A DNA stretch of 8,210 nt, taken from positions 1 through 8,210 of the forward strand of contig JALTMC010000058.1 in the NCBI GenBank assembly GCA_027005175.1. Reading direction: 5' to 3'. Each line of letters begins with the position of its first letter. Positions within the stretch are counted from its first letter, which is position 1. This document shows positions 1-7,246 of the stretch, piece after piece. The notes beneath the pieces were generated by a model. It was given only the letters and a program-made list of their open reading frames with translations, had not been told where the DNA came from and did not search any database. The position numbers and the translations under genes were made by a program. The stretch comes from Myxococcales bacterium (GTDB lineage Bacteria > Myxococcota_C > UBA6777).

Positions 1-53
1 AACCACAACTGGATTCCAGAGGCCTGTCGGTTGCGATTGAATCATTGCCACTG
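1..53. other. Window edge, no assignable gene
   Basis: Nothing here can be assigned. It lies downstream of the minus-strand amidase and its repeat array. An 11-bp near-palindrome (CTGGATTCCAG, 10-20) is present, but its one-base centre rules out an RNA hairpin. A minus-strand frame is open from an ATG at 94-96 inside the array to the window edge, but it is too short to call. Confidence 0.4.
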
Positions 54-234
54 TCCTTATCGCCGACATCTGTGGGGAAGTCCTTATCGCCGACATCTGT
101 GGGGAAGTCCTTATCGCCGACGTCTATGGGGAGGTCCCGCCGACGTTTGCGGGGGAGTCCTTATCATCGGCGTTTGCGGAGGAGTCCCGCCGATGTTTTC
201 GGGGGAGTCCTTATCGTCGGCGTTTGCGGGGGAG
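54..234. repeat. Tandem array A: seven 27/23-bp units
   Basis: Seven head-to-tail units: 54-80, 81-107, 108-134 (27 bp each), 135-157 (23 bp), 158-184 (27 bp), 185-207 (23 bp) and 208-234 (27 bp). Units 1 and 2 are identical; the others have drifted. The two 23-bp units lack four bases (TTAT). Read on the minus strand, unit 7 encodes the last residues of the amidase, LPRKRRR plus TAA, followed by GGA. The other units are variants of the same string: LPHRCRR-stop in units 1-2, PPHRRRR-stop in unit 3, and LPRKRRR without a stop in unit 4. The array is therefore repeated copies of the gene's 3' end and would lie in its 3' untranslated RNA. Unit 4 can also fold as CCCGC/GCGGG with an 8-nt loop (136-154). 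Confidence 0.93.
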
Positions 235-1719
235 TTTTTGGTGGATACGACGCTTGAGGCTTTTCCGAGAGAGCTTCACGATCTTTGCGATACCATCAAA
301 CATACCTTGAGCAAGCTGACGACGATAGGTTGAGGTTCTCAACCTTCTCTCTTCCTTGCGGTTGGACAAGAAAGATGCCTCCACCAAGATCGCAGGAACC
401 CCTGCCGCAAACAGCAGGTAAAAGAGACCTCGTCGAACACCGAGGTTGCGTGTCTTGTATTTTCTACGGGTTCGTCGGATTAAAGCATTCTGGACAAGAA
501 TGGCAAGATAGCGAGACATAATCAGGTCCGTACGCAGTTGCATACTGTTGAGCAGAGCGTTGACTCCCGAGCGAAATTTCAATGGATTGACGCCTTGATT
601 TTCGCGGGCCAGCAAGGGATTGGACGACAGCATACGAGCGACATTAAAACGCTCACTCCAATGTAAGATATAAGTGGAGATCCCCTCCACTCTACGGCTC
701 ATATTGGAGTTGATATGAACAGAGAGCAGCATATCGGCGCGGCCTTGTTTGATTCGGTTGACACGAGCGTACAAGGACATCGTACGGTCACGGCGACGCA
801 CAAGAAATGCTCGCACACCGCGAATTCGAGAGTTAATCATTCGGACGAGGCGTTTGGAGATATCGAGAGTGACAGTCTTTTCAGTGAGTCGAGAACGTCG
901 GCCCACAGCACCATCTTCCCGCCCACCATGACCTGCATCGATGGCGATCCTTCTCACAGGAAAGCGAAAGGGAAGTCGCGTTGGATCGGGTGTTCGAATG
1001 ACCCAAGGCTGACCCTTCTTGTGTCGCCACGAGCCACGAGACCGCTTGGGTTGCCAGTTACGTCCAGGCATGACTTTGCGTCGCGTGGGACGTCGTGGAG
1101 AATTTAAAGGCATCCGCATTCGACGGTTGGGAACAGGAGGCAAGAGTTGACCAACATCGATCACAATACGTGTGGGAGACTTCAGCATCGTGACACGATA
1201 CCGAACCTTGCGACGTAACTCCAGCACCACACGAGTGGTTCGCAAGGTATTGCGCCCCACTCGAATACGGTGGATCGTCGAGTCTCCAATCACAAAGGCT
1301 CTGCGAGTCCAATAGGGGAGAGGGACACAAGGCGTGAGGTCAACAAAAACACGAAAGGGCAAAGACTGCCCGGGCTTGGCCGGAGCGTCACCTTCCGCCA
1401 CACCACTCAAGAGACCTGACACAAGCACAACAACGCGAGAGTAGTTACGACCTGTTTTGTAACGGATATCCAGTAGCTGTTTGGGCCGATGTCCTCGGGC
1501 CAAAAAACGCTTGGAAGCCTTCGTAAAAAAAGAGAACTTCCGCGTCACAGGACGAGGTGTAAAAGGTCGAGGAAGGATAGACCGAGCGTGAGCAGGACAG
1601 GGGAAAGCGATGGAGGGTGAAAGCAAACATCCAGCCAACACAAAGCCAGCCCATACAAGTGCTGGTCTCCACCCGATCCTATTCGTTGTGTTTGTTTGAT
1701 CCAAAGTATATGCTCCCAC
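211..1719 (-). CDS. amiC: N-acetylmuramoyl-L-alanine amidase, AMIN plus Amidase_3 (AmiC type)
   Basis: A 502-residue periplasmic zinc amidase that cuts the bond between N-acetylmuramic acid and the L-Ala of the stem peptide, as in daughter-cell separation. Residues about 18-45 are an export signal. LAGC (28-31) fits a lipobox, but hydrophobic residues continue to an AHA (43-45) that would suit signal peptidase I, so lipidation is uncertain. No twin-arginine motif is seen, unlike E. coli AmiA and AmiC. An AMIN-like domain spans about 64-194 and a very basic linker about 198-240. The catalytic domain spans about 255-484: DAGHGG (His264), Glu280, SVHIN (His335) and catalytic Glu447 in LVEASF. 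The stretch from ARENQG (371-376) to about 412 matches the regulatory insertion of division amidases, so LytM-factor activation is likely (inference). The start is GTG; AGGAGG (1734-1739) lies 14 nt upstream. The C-terminal LPRKRRR and stop lie in the last unit of array A. The gene is divergent from thiI. Confidence 0.93.
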   Translation of the reverse strand: MGAYTLDQTNTTNRIGWRPALVWAGFVLAGCLLSPSIAFPCPAHARSILPRPFTPRPVTRKFSFFTKASKRFLARGHRPKQLLDIRYKTGRNYSRVVVLVSGLLSGVAEGDAPAKPGQSLPFRVFVDLTPCVPLPYWTRRAFVIGDSTIHRIRVGRNTLRTTRVVLELRRKVRYRVTMLKSPTRIVIDVGQLLPPVPNRRMRMPLNSPRRPTRRKVMPGRNWQPKRSRGSWRHKKGQPWVIRTPDPTRLPFRFPVRRIAIDAGHGGREDGAVGRRSRLTEKTVTLDISKRLVRMINSRIRGVRAFLVRRRDRTMSLYARVNRIKQGRADMLLSVHINSNMSRRVEGISTYILHWSERFNVARMLSSNPLLARENQGVNPLKFRSGVNALLNSMQLRTDLIMSRYLAILVQNALIRRTRRKYKTRNLGVRRGLFYLLFAAGVPAILVEASFLSNRKEERRLRTSTYRRQLAQGMFDGIAKIVKLSRKSLKRRIHQKLPRKRRR

Positions 1720-1865
1720 AGTGATTGCGAGCCCCTCCTAATATGAGGTCGTGAGTCATGAAAAGTCAAAAGCTGAAAGCGATAAAGATCTTGCCACAGC
1801 CCTCTCAAAGTTATAACATTTTTGCGCGAAAGAATGAAATTTGTGGACACAGGAGCCCCCACGGA
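1720..1865. promoter_or_regulatory. Divergent amidase/thiI intergenic region with candidate shared promoter
   Basis: This 146-bp region must hold control signals for both flanking genes. A perfect palindrome GTTATAAC (1810-1817) can act as a -10 box in either direction. On the plus strand TATAAC (1812-1817) follows TTGCCA (1791-1796), a good -35, though the 15-bp spacer is short; the thiI leader would be about 40 nt. On the minus strand the box reads TGTTATAAC, an extended -10, with no clear -35. Ribosome-binding sites are AGGAG at 1851-1855 for thiI (10-nt spacing to 1866) and AGGAGG on the minus strand at 1734-1739 for the amidase. A second plus-strand ATG at 1758 is preceded by GAGG but lies upstream of the candidate promoter. 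Confidence 0.4.
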
Positions 1866-3323
1866 ATGAAGGAAACCACATTTTTACTCCGTTATGGAGA
1901 GTTAACCTTAAAATCAACGCCCGTACGGCGACATATGATCCGATGTATGGTCAACAATCTCAAAGATGGGCTCAAGCGACGTGGAATTGCAAGCCGTGTT
2001 GACAAACAATGGGCAAGAGCCTTTTTACACACAGAGCAGCCAGAAGGTGCAATGGAGGTGCTCTCTCATCTCTTTGGACTTCGTTCCTTCTCCGTGGTGG
2101 AGCGGATTCCCTATCAGGGTTATGAAGATCTCTTTCAGTTTGCCTTGCCCTATTTCACTCCTCATGTGGAAGGTAAGACCTTTGCAGTGCGTTGCAAACG
2201 CAACAAAGAGACCTTGAACTTCTCAACCCGCAAGGTAGAACAAGAGCTGGGTGGGGCGTTATTTCCTCACGCAAAAGGTGTGAATTTAAAAAATCCTGAA
2301 GTCACCTGTCATGTCGAGCACCGGGACGATGAGATCTATCTGTATGCCACCAAGCACAAAGCACCAGGAGGGTTACCCACGGGTATTGAGGCTCCCTGTT
2401 TGGCCCTAATTTCAGGAGGATTCGACTCTCCTGTAGCGGCCTGGCTCGCCATGCGTCGGGGAGTGCCCTGTGACTACTTATTCTTTGAGCTGGGTGGGCT
2501 CACTCATCGCGGACCGATCTATGCTCATCTCCAACATCTGTACAACCATTGGATCTTTGGCCGACGCCCCAAACTGTTTGTCATTCCGGGCGAGCCCATC
2601 ATGGAGGCTCTGCGCCAACACGTTGAGGCCAAGTACTGGAATGTGATGTTGAAGCGAATTTTCTACCAAGTGGGAGATCTGCTTGCTCACCGTGCCGACT
2701 ACACAGCGCTGATCACCGGAGAGGCCATTGCACAAGTCTCCTCACAAACACTGACCAATCTTCGTTCGATTGAACACGGTGTCAGAACTCCAGTCCTTCG
2801 ACCTCTTCTCACCTATGAGAAGCAAGAGATCATTAATCTGGCTCAAAAGATCGGCAGTGATGTCATTTCCGAGCGTGTACAAGAATACTGTGCCATCACA
2901 CCACGCAAACCCTCAACAGCAGCTTCCATTCAAAGAGTTCTCGACTTTGAGGAGAAGATGGGTGGTCAAGAGTACTACCAAACGTTGTTTGAGCAGATCG
3001 AGCGCCTCACTATTTCGAAGATTATGCCTGATCAGATTCGCTATCTGCATGTACTCACCGATCAAATCCCCAAAGAGTCCATTTGGATCGATATGCGTGA
3101 GAATCCCCACCCTGCCCTGCCCCATCAAGCGCAGGTCATATCGTTGCCAGAGCTTGTCTCTGCACCGGAACAGCTCTCCACAGAGAGTACTTACTTTTTG
3201 ATTTGCGAGGTGGGGATGCAAAGCATCGAAGCCGCTTATATGCTTCAAGAGATGGGCTATCAGGCTTATGCCTATGAGGGAGGATTAGAGCGTCTACGCA
3301 AAAAGTCCCCGTTTCGTGTATGA
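1866..3323 (+). CDS. thiI: tRNA 4-thiouridine sulfurtransferase ThiI with C-terminal rhodanese domain
   Basis: A 485-residue cytoplasmic enzyme. It adenylates U8 of tRNA and inserts sulfur received from an IscS-type desulfurase to make s4U; in enterobacteria it also passes sulfur to ThiS for the thiamine thiazole. An N-terminal ferredoxin-like/THUMP region covers about 1-165. The PP-loop is SGGFDS (183-188). A family hallmark GEAIAQVSSQTLTNL begins near residue 285. EYCAITPRKPST contains Cys342, equivalent to E. coli Cys344. The rhodanese domain (about 400-485) carries Cys447 in CEVGMQS, equivalent to E. coli persulfide Cys456; both partner cysteines are kept. The frame is open from an ATG at 1758, which would give 521 residues. 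The ATG at 1866 is preferred because residues from MKETTFLLRYGELTLKS onward match the family N-terminus, AGGAG sits 10 nt upstream, and the length then fits the 482-residue E. coli protein. No other sulfur or thiamine gene is adjacent. Confidence 0.95.
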   Translation: MKETTFLLRYGELTLKSTPVRRHMIRCMVNNLKDGLKRRGIASRVDKQWARAFLHTEQPEGAMEVLSHLFGLRSFSVVERIPYQGYEDLFQFALPYFTPHVEGKTFAVRCKRNKETLNFSTRKVEQELGGALFPHAKGVNLKNPEVTCHVEHRDDEIYLYATKHKAPGGLPTGIEAPCLALISGGFDSPVAAWLAMRRGVPCDYLFFELGGLTHRGPIYAHLQHLYNHWIFGRRPKLFVIPGEPIMEALRQHVEAKYWNVMLKRIFYQVGDLLAHRADYTALITGEAIAQVSSQTLTNLRSIEHGVRTPVLRPLLTYEKQEIINLAQKIGSDVISERVQEYCAITPRKPSTAASIQRVLDFEEKMGGQEYYQTLFEQIERLTISKIMPDQIRYLHVLTDQIPKESIWIDMRENPHPALPHQAQVISLPELVSAPEQLSTESTYFLICEVGMQSIEAAYMLQEMGYQAYAYEGGLERLRKKSPFRV

Positions 3324-3328
3324 TCGAG

Positions 3329-3334
3329 TATAAT
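3329..3334 (+). promoter_or_regulatory. Candidate -10 box upstream of the TPR gene
   Basis: A perfect TATAAT begins six bases after the thiI stop codon. No recognisable -35 lies 15-19 bp upstream and there is no TGn extension, so the match may be chance. If used, transcription would begin near 3341 and give the TPR gene a leader of about 64 nt that starts just before the 3347-3368 hairpin. Confidence 0.3.
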
Positions 3335-3346
3335 CTATTTTGGTTC

Positions 3347-3368
3347 GAAAGCAGAAAGCTCTGCTTTC
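3347..3368 (+). other. Perfect 9-bp stem-loop between thiI and the TPR gene
   Basis: GAAAGCAGA (3347-3355) and TCTGCTTTC (3360-3368) pair perfectly around the loop AAGC. No run of T follows on the plus strand, so it is not a classic intrinsic terminator. It could stabilise the thiI mRNA end, partly terminate, or sit in the 5' leader of the next gene. Confidence 0.55.
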
Positions 3369-3404
3369 CCGAGTATTAATCTTCACTGAGGATATCAGGT
3401 CGTT

Positions 3405-6400
3405 ATGCACATTGATTGCCCCAAATGCGAACGCCCAGTCGATTGGGATGGTTCACCACGCGGTCTCGACCAGGTACTTAAATGTACCTTTTGTGGACAC
3501 CGCTTTTCCTCTCAAGATCCACAAGCCTCTGTCGCTTCTCAGCCCCCCACCTCTGAAGTTCCCATGGAAGTCTGGGAGCTAGGCTTCGACGGAGAAGACC
3601 CCAACACGGGAGGGCTGGACGATTTACTCGATGATTTCGACTTTGTTGATTCGGAAGAGATGGATGCGTCAGAGAGTTCGGACTTTCTGGCGCCCTCCAT
3701 GGAGTTATCTCTTCAGAACTCCACAGGAGCTGTCATCCCTGACATCCCCAATCTACCCTCTCCAGTCTCCAAGTTTATCAAGATGAGCGGTGATAGCAAC
3801 TGGAGCAATATGCTTGACGACGCCGATGAAGGCATACCTGCGCTGCCTCCTCTTGGCTTTGAGTTGGTAGAGGCATCTACCAGCAGCCTCGCTCCGCAAC
3901 AAGTTGACGTGATTCACTCACAAACAGAGTTTTTGTCCCCTGCTCCCGCAGCCTCAACTCATACCAACAATGCTCCTGTTAGCTTTGCTTCAAAGCCACC
4001 TCCGGGCTCCATGTCCCCCGAGAAAGAAGCCGTCTCGATATCCGATCTCTTAGAGTCTTTTGTCAGTGAGCCTTCCGAGAAAGAAAAGACAGAGGAGACG
4101 AGGTATTATATCCAGCGCAAGGAAAAGGAGTTTGGTCCTTTTACAGAGCGTGAAGTGATGCAACTCCTAGAGTCACGCAAACTCAACGGTGACGAGCTGG
4201 CCCGTACCCACGACGACTTTCTCTGGATTCCTCTTGAAGAGTTTGAAGATTTTGGTCCCACCATCGACGTGTTGCGAAAGGTAAAGGTGCGTGTTGGTTG
4301 GGAGAAACGCTCCAAGAAGCGTCGCAACTCTCAGTCCGTACCTGCAGAAGAGCACAGCCCTGCCAATGGACACAGTCAGACAGCCCCCCCATTCCCTCCA
4401 AGCGTAGAGGAGAGAGACGTTGTCTCCTCTCCACCCCCCAAGGACAAACGCAAGAGTTTTCGAGGGGTACTCTACGGCATGACCCTACTTCTCCTTCTTG
4501 GCGGAGTTGGCGTCTGGTGGCTCTCCAAAGAGCCCAAGCCCAAAGCCCACGTGGTCAAAAAGAAGTCGAGCTTCTCCATCAACCAACTGGCGATCAACGA
4601 TCGCATCGATCAGTACCGCATCTTGTTGCGAAACGTTGTTCGCTCTTACCGAACAGGTAAGTTTTCCTTTGCCTGGCACAATGTGCGATTTGCTTACTAC
4701 CTACTCGATAGCTACGGCAACGACAGCACCATTCGGGCCGGAGCCGATCGGATCTTACAAAAGTTGAGAGAGCGCAAACAGTCACAAGCGATAGTACAAA
4801 GAATTGCCTTGGCTCGTGCGGTCTCGATGAAAAACTCTGCCAAGGTATCCACCTTGCTACAACCCATTCAAACCAAACTCGCTGTCACACATCCAGAGTG
4901 GGGCTTCTTACTCGCTCGCTCCTTAGAAGTCACTGGCAAATATGACACAGCCCAAGTGATCTACACCCAGCTACTCAACAAGCACCCCAAACATGTCCGG
5001 GCCATGCTTGGGCTGTATCGTGTGTTTCAGGCCCTCAACAAGCCATACCGCGCTTCGAGCTTTCTATTGCGTGCATTTCGTGCGGCTCCGGACCATCTGC
5101 CCAGCCAACTTCAAGCACTGTCCTATGCCATCAATCGTGGCACCTGGCTGACGTTTCGCAAAAAGATCCGCAGCAATATCAAAAGGATCATAAAAAACAA
5201 CCTCTACACCCAAGGTGGTTTAGCGCAGTGGTATGCTCTGCAGGCCAACAACTACTGGCGACTTCGCCAGACTGCAAAAGCGATCTATCGCATGGATCAG
5301 GCGGTCACACTCGCTCCAAAGAACCGCAAATACAGATGGCGTCGCATTCAGTTGTACCTGTGGGCGAAAAGACCACACAGAGCCCAACAAGCGATCAACG
5401 AAGAAAAGGATTACGACAAGAATTACAAGAAGAATGCACAGCTCAGGATCTGGAGTTTTAAGGCCCTGCTGCAGTGGGGTAGTAAGAAAGACATCCTAAA
5501 ACACCTGACTCCGATCATTCAGAAAGCGATCAGTGATCCCCAAGAACGTTACCTCTCCAACTATCTGTTGGCACTCAGCCACCTCAAACAAAAGAATGTA
5601 TCTGATGCGATAGAGAGTTGTGAAAACGCGAACCAGGTCAAAGGTCACAAGATGACAAAGCCGTTCGCCCGTTTGCTACTGCTTCACTTGTATGACCAAA
5701 GCAAGCGATGGGACAAGGTCACGGAACAACTTGAGGCACTTGAAAAGATCGGCTATACCTCTCCACTTACCGAATACTACAAAGGCATCACATTTCTACG
5801 AGAGAACGCAGCAGACGACGCAAAGAAGCTGGCTAAGAAACTTCAAAGCCAAACTCCAACGAACTACCTTGGCTATGTTTTGTCTGCACAGATCGCCAGC
5901 GCAGAGAAAAATCTCGGTCGCTCTCTGCGCTTCTACCGCAAGGCGTTGCTGTACCATCCCGAAAGACCTTCATCCCTGTTGATGCGAATGGGCGATCTGA
6001 GCTTCAAACACAAAAACTATACCAATGCATTTCGCCTGTACGATCGATACAGCAAGCTCTTGGAAGGAGAAATACCCTGCACTCTTATCTCCAAAAAGCT
6101 AGAGACTTTGTACAAGCTGAAGTTATGTAGTAAATTGCTGAAGATCTCTATCAAACGATGTCCCAAGTTCAGGCTACACTTATTGCGTGGACAATGTGCA
6201 GAGCGGCTCCATCGCATCTCTCTCGCCCTCAAAGAGTACCAAACAGCACGCCGTCGTGCGACTGATTTGGAGGAGCCTATTCGTGCCATAGCTAACCTGT
6301 ACTACAACCAAAAGAACTACACAAAAGCCACAAAGCTTTATACAGCCCTTTATCTTTCAAAGCCCCAAAAAAGAGAGTATCTTCTCCGGCTGATTCGACT

Positions 6401-6851
6401 GCACCGACGTGCCCGTCGCAACAGAAAAGCGATGCAACTCTTGCGCAATTACAATCGAGCTGTCGATCCCAAAGATGACTTTGAACTACAGTTGGAAACG
6501 ATCCATCTACTCATCGCCACCTCCAAAATATGGCGTGCCAAGAGACAGCTCAGAAAAATGCGCAAGACCTTCATCACAGTGCCTCAACAAATCAAGCGAC
6601 TTTATATCGAGGCAGGCCTCTTTCATAAGCTCAAGAAACACAGACGAGCGATCAAATCCTATAGCGAACTCTTGGCAATCAGTAACAAAGAATACAATGC
6701 ATACTTAAAACGAGCCAGTGAGTATTATCGCATAGGCAACTACAAAAAGTGCTATCAGGATGCCCGAACCTTCCTCCAAAATGCTCCACTCCGAGATCCA
6801 CAACGCAAAACAGGCCTCATCGTTTTGGATGCATGCAAACCCAAAAAATAA
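3405..6851 (+). CDS. Zinc-ribbon / GYF_2-like / single-TM / TPR scaffold protein
   Basis: A 1148-residue protein, not matched to a named gene. Domains in order: an MJ0042-type zinc ribbon (Cys5, Cys8, Cys27, Cys30; about 1-36); an acidic and Ser/Pro-rich disordered stretch (about 40-230); a GYF_2-like domain (about 234-283: YYIQ, EFGPFT, WIPLEEF); a second basic/proline linker (about 295-350); one membrane helix (about 354-373, GVLYGMTLLLLLGGVGVWWL); then about 770 residues of helical TPR-like repeats to the end, clearest near 497-565, 606-665, 822-886, 957-1020 and 1064-1128. The TPR part is very rich in Lys and Arg. By analogy with myxobacterial proteins carrying MJ0042 and GYF modules (AgmX type), it may be an inner-membrane scaffold with a cytoplasmic sensor end and periplasmic TPRs; topology and role are inference. 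The start has GAGG 13 nt and CAGG 5 nt upstream. It begins 81 bp after thiI on the same strand and may be partly co-transcribed. Confidence 0.85.
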   Translation: MHIDCPKCERPVDWDGSPRGLDQVLKCTFCGHRFSSQDPQASVASQPPTSEVPMEVWELGFDGEDPNTGGLDDLLDDFDFVDSEEMDASESSDFLAPSMELSLQNSTGAVIPDIPNLPSPVSKFIKMSGDSNWSNMLDDADEGIPALPPLGFELVEASTSSLAPQQVDVIHSQTEFLSPAPAASTHTNNAPVSFASKPPPGSMSPEKEAVSISDLLESFVSEPSEKEKTEETRYYIQRKEKEFGPFTEREVMQLLESRKLNGDELARTHDDFLWIPLEEFEDFGPTIDVLRKVKVRVGWEKRSKKRRNSQSVPAEEHSPANGHSQTAPPFPPSVEERDVVSSPPPKDKRKSFRGVLYGMTLLLLLGGVGVWWLSKEPKPKAHVVKKKSSFSINQLAINDRIDQYRILLRNVVRSYRTGKFSFAWHNVRFAYYLLDSYGNDSTIRAGADRILQKLRERKQSQAIVQRIALARAVSMKNSAKVSTLLQPIQTKLAVTHPEWGFLLARSLEVTGKYDTAQVIYTQLLNKHPKHVRAMLGLYRVFQALNKPYRASSFLLRAFRAAPDHLPSQLQALSYAINRGTWLTFRKKIRSNIKRIIKNNLYTQGGLAQWYALQANNYWRLRQTAKAIYRMDQAVTLAPKNRKYRWRRIQLYLWAKRPHRAQQAINEEKDYDKNYKKNAQLRIWSFKALLQWGSKKDILKHLTPIIQKAISDPQERYLSNYLLALSHLKQKNVSDAIESCENANQVKGHKMTKPFARLLLLHLYDQSKRWDKVTEQLEALEKIGYTSPLTEYYKGITFLRENAADDAKKLAKKLQSQTPTNYLGYVLSAQIASAEKNLGRSLRFYRKALLYHPERPSSLLMRMGDLSFKHKNYTNAFRLYDRYSKLLEGEIPCTLISKKLETLYKLKLCSKLLKISIKRCPKFRLHLLRGQCAERLHRISLALKEYQTARRRATDLEEPIRAIANLYYNQKNYTKATKLYTALYLSKPQKREYLLRLIRLHRRARRNRKAMQLLRNYNRAVDPKDDFELQLETIHLLIATSKIWRAKRQLRKMRKTFITVPQQIKRLYIEAGLFHKLKKHRRAIKSYSELLAISNKEYNAYLKRASEYYRIGNYKKCYQDARTFLQNAPLRDPQRKTGLIVLDACKPKK

Positions 6852-7031
6852 TACGAAACCCCAAGATTGAGAATTCCTTTGTTTTGCTTGAGATCATAAC
6901 TCCCACCTGGAATGAGCATTTTATTGCGTTATCGATCCTAGTTTTCAGCCCACCAACGGAAGTATCGTTGCATCAAAACGAACGACTCCACTTCGAACGA
7001 GACTGCGTCCAGCTTCTCCCTCGTTGATATC

Positions 7032-7058
7032 CTCCCACATTACCTTGATGTTTGGGAG
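7032..7058. other. Inverted repeat in the convergent region
   Basis: CTCCCA (7032-7037) pairs with TGGGAG (7053-7058). After a two-base bulge, CAT (7038-7040) pairs with ATG (7048-7050), leaving a 7-nt loop. No T-tract follows on either strand, so a role as an intrinsic terminator is doubtful. It could be a Rho-related 3' end structure. Confidence 0.4.
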
Positions 7059-7067
7059 AAGAATGCT

Positions 7068-7092
7068 CGCCCTTCCTTTTTCTGGAAAGGCG
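7068..7092. other. Inverted repeat with T-rich loop
   Basis: CGCC and TTCC (7068-7071, 7073-7076) pair with GGAA and GGCG (7084-7087, 7089-7092) around one C/A mismatch and a 7-nt loop TTTTTCT. It lies 9 bp from the preceding inverted repeat. The T-run is in the loop, not after the stem. Confidence 0.35.
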
Positions 7093-7159
7093 CAGCTCTT
7101 TGGCTTCAGTCAAATTGCGTGTAAAACAAAATTTGTCGTTTGCGATTAATCCATCGAAG

Positions 7160-7196
7160 GGGTTTTACGCGACACACTGAAAATGTTGGAAAACCC
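7160..7196. other. Long-loop inverted repeat GGGTTTT/AAAACCC
   Basis: GGGTTTT (7160-7166) and AAAACCC (7190-7196) are perfect inverted arms separated by 23 bases. The long loop makes it a weak RNA hairpin. It may be a protein site or the trace of an element end. Confidence 0.35.
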
Positions 7197-7246
7197 GAAG
7201 CTTTGGAATGTATTCCGAGGCGTAATGGAGTGAAGATAGGCAGTTA

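Larger units (their letters stand above)
6852..7246. other. Convergent intergenic region with inverted repeats and orphan open frames
   Basis: About 395 bp lie between the end of the TPR gene and array B, where two convergent transcripts meet. No gene is convincing and no hairpin is followed by a T-run, so no intrinsic terminator can be assigned to either gene. Three inverted repeats are listed separately. A further DNA palindrome, GGAAT-GT-ATTCC, lies at 7205-7216, and ACAAA-A-TTTGT at 7126-7136. On the minus strand several overlapping frames are open without start codons. One covers 6945-7109 (54 codons, containing GRSLVRSGVVRFDATILPLVG before its stop) and another ends at 7106. They may be remnants of a decayed gene or chance. 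Confidence 0.5.

Noticed and set aside
1-96. Partial minus-strand ORF starting at ATG 94-96 inside array A and running off the window (AAGGA in the repeat upstream)
   Set aside because: Only about 32 codons, start and SD-like site both come from repeat sequence, and the translation shows no recognisable domain. It cannot be judged without the sequence before position 1.
54-234. CRISPR array
   Set aside because: Units are directly adjacent with no unique spacers and no cas genes; it is a simple tandem array.
31-333. Plus-strand frames across array A encoding YRRHLWGSP-type repeats
   Set aside because: They read the repeat and the antisense of the amidase 3' end; no ribosome-binding site and the repeat pattern is explained by copies of the minus-strand gene end.
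715-1107. Plus-strand ORF of 130 codons inside the amidase gene
   Set aside because: Antisense shadow of a gene with clear AMIN and Amidase_3 motifs; no domain or ribosome-binding site.
1758-1865. N-terminal extension of ThiI from ATG 1758
   Set aside because: The extra 36 residues match nothing expected in the family, the candidate promoter lies inside them, and the ATG at 1866 has its own AGGAG and gives the normal length.
6866-6900. Intrinsic terminator directly after the TPR gene
   Set aside because: CAAG and CTTG arms are only 4 bp and widely spaced with no following T-run.
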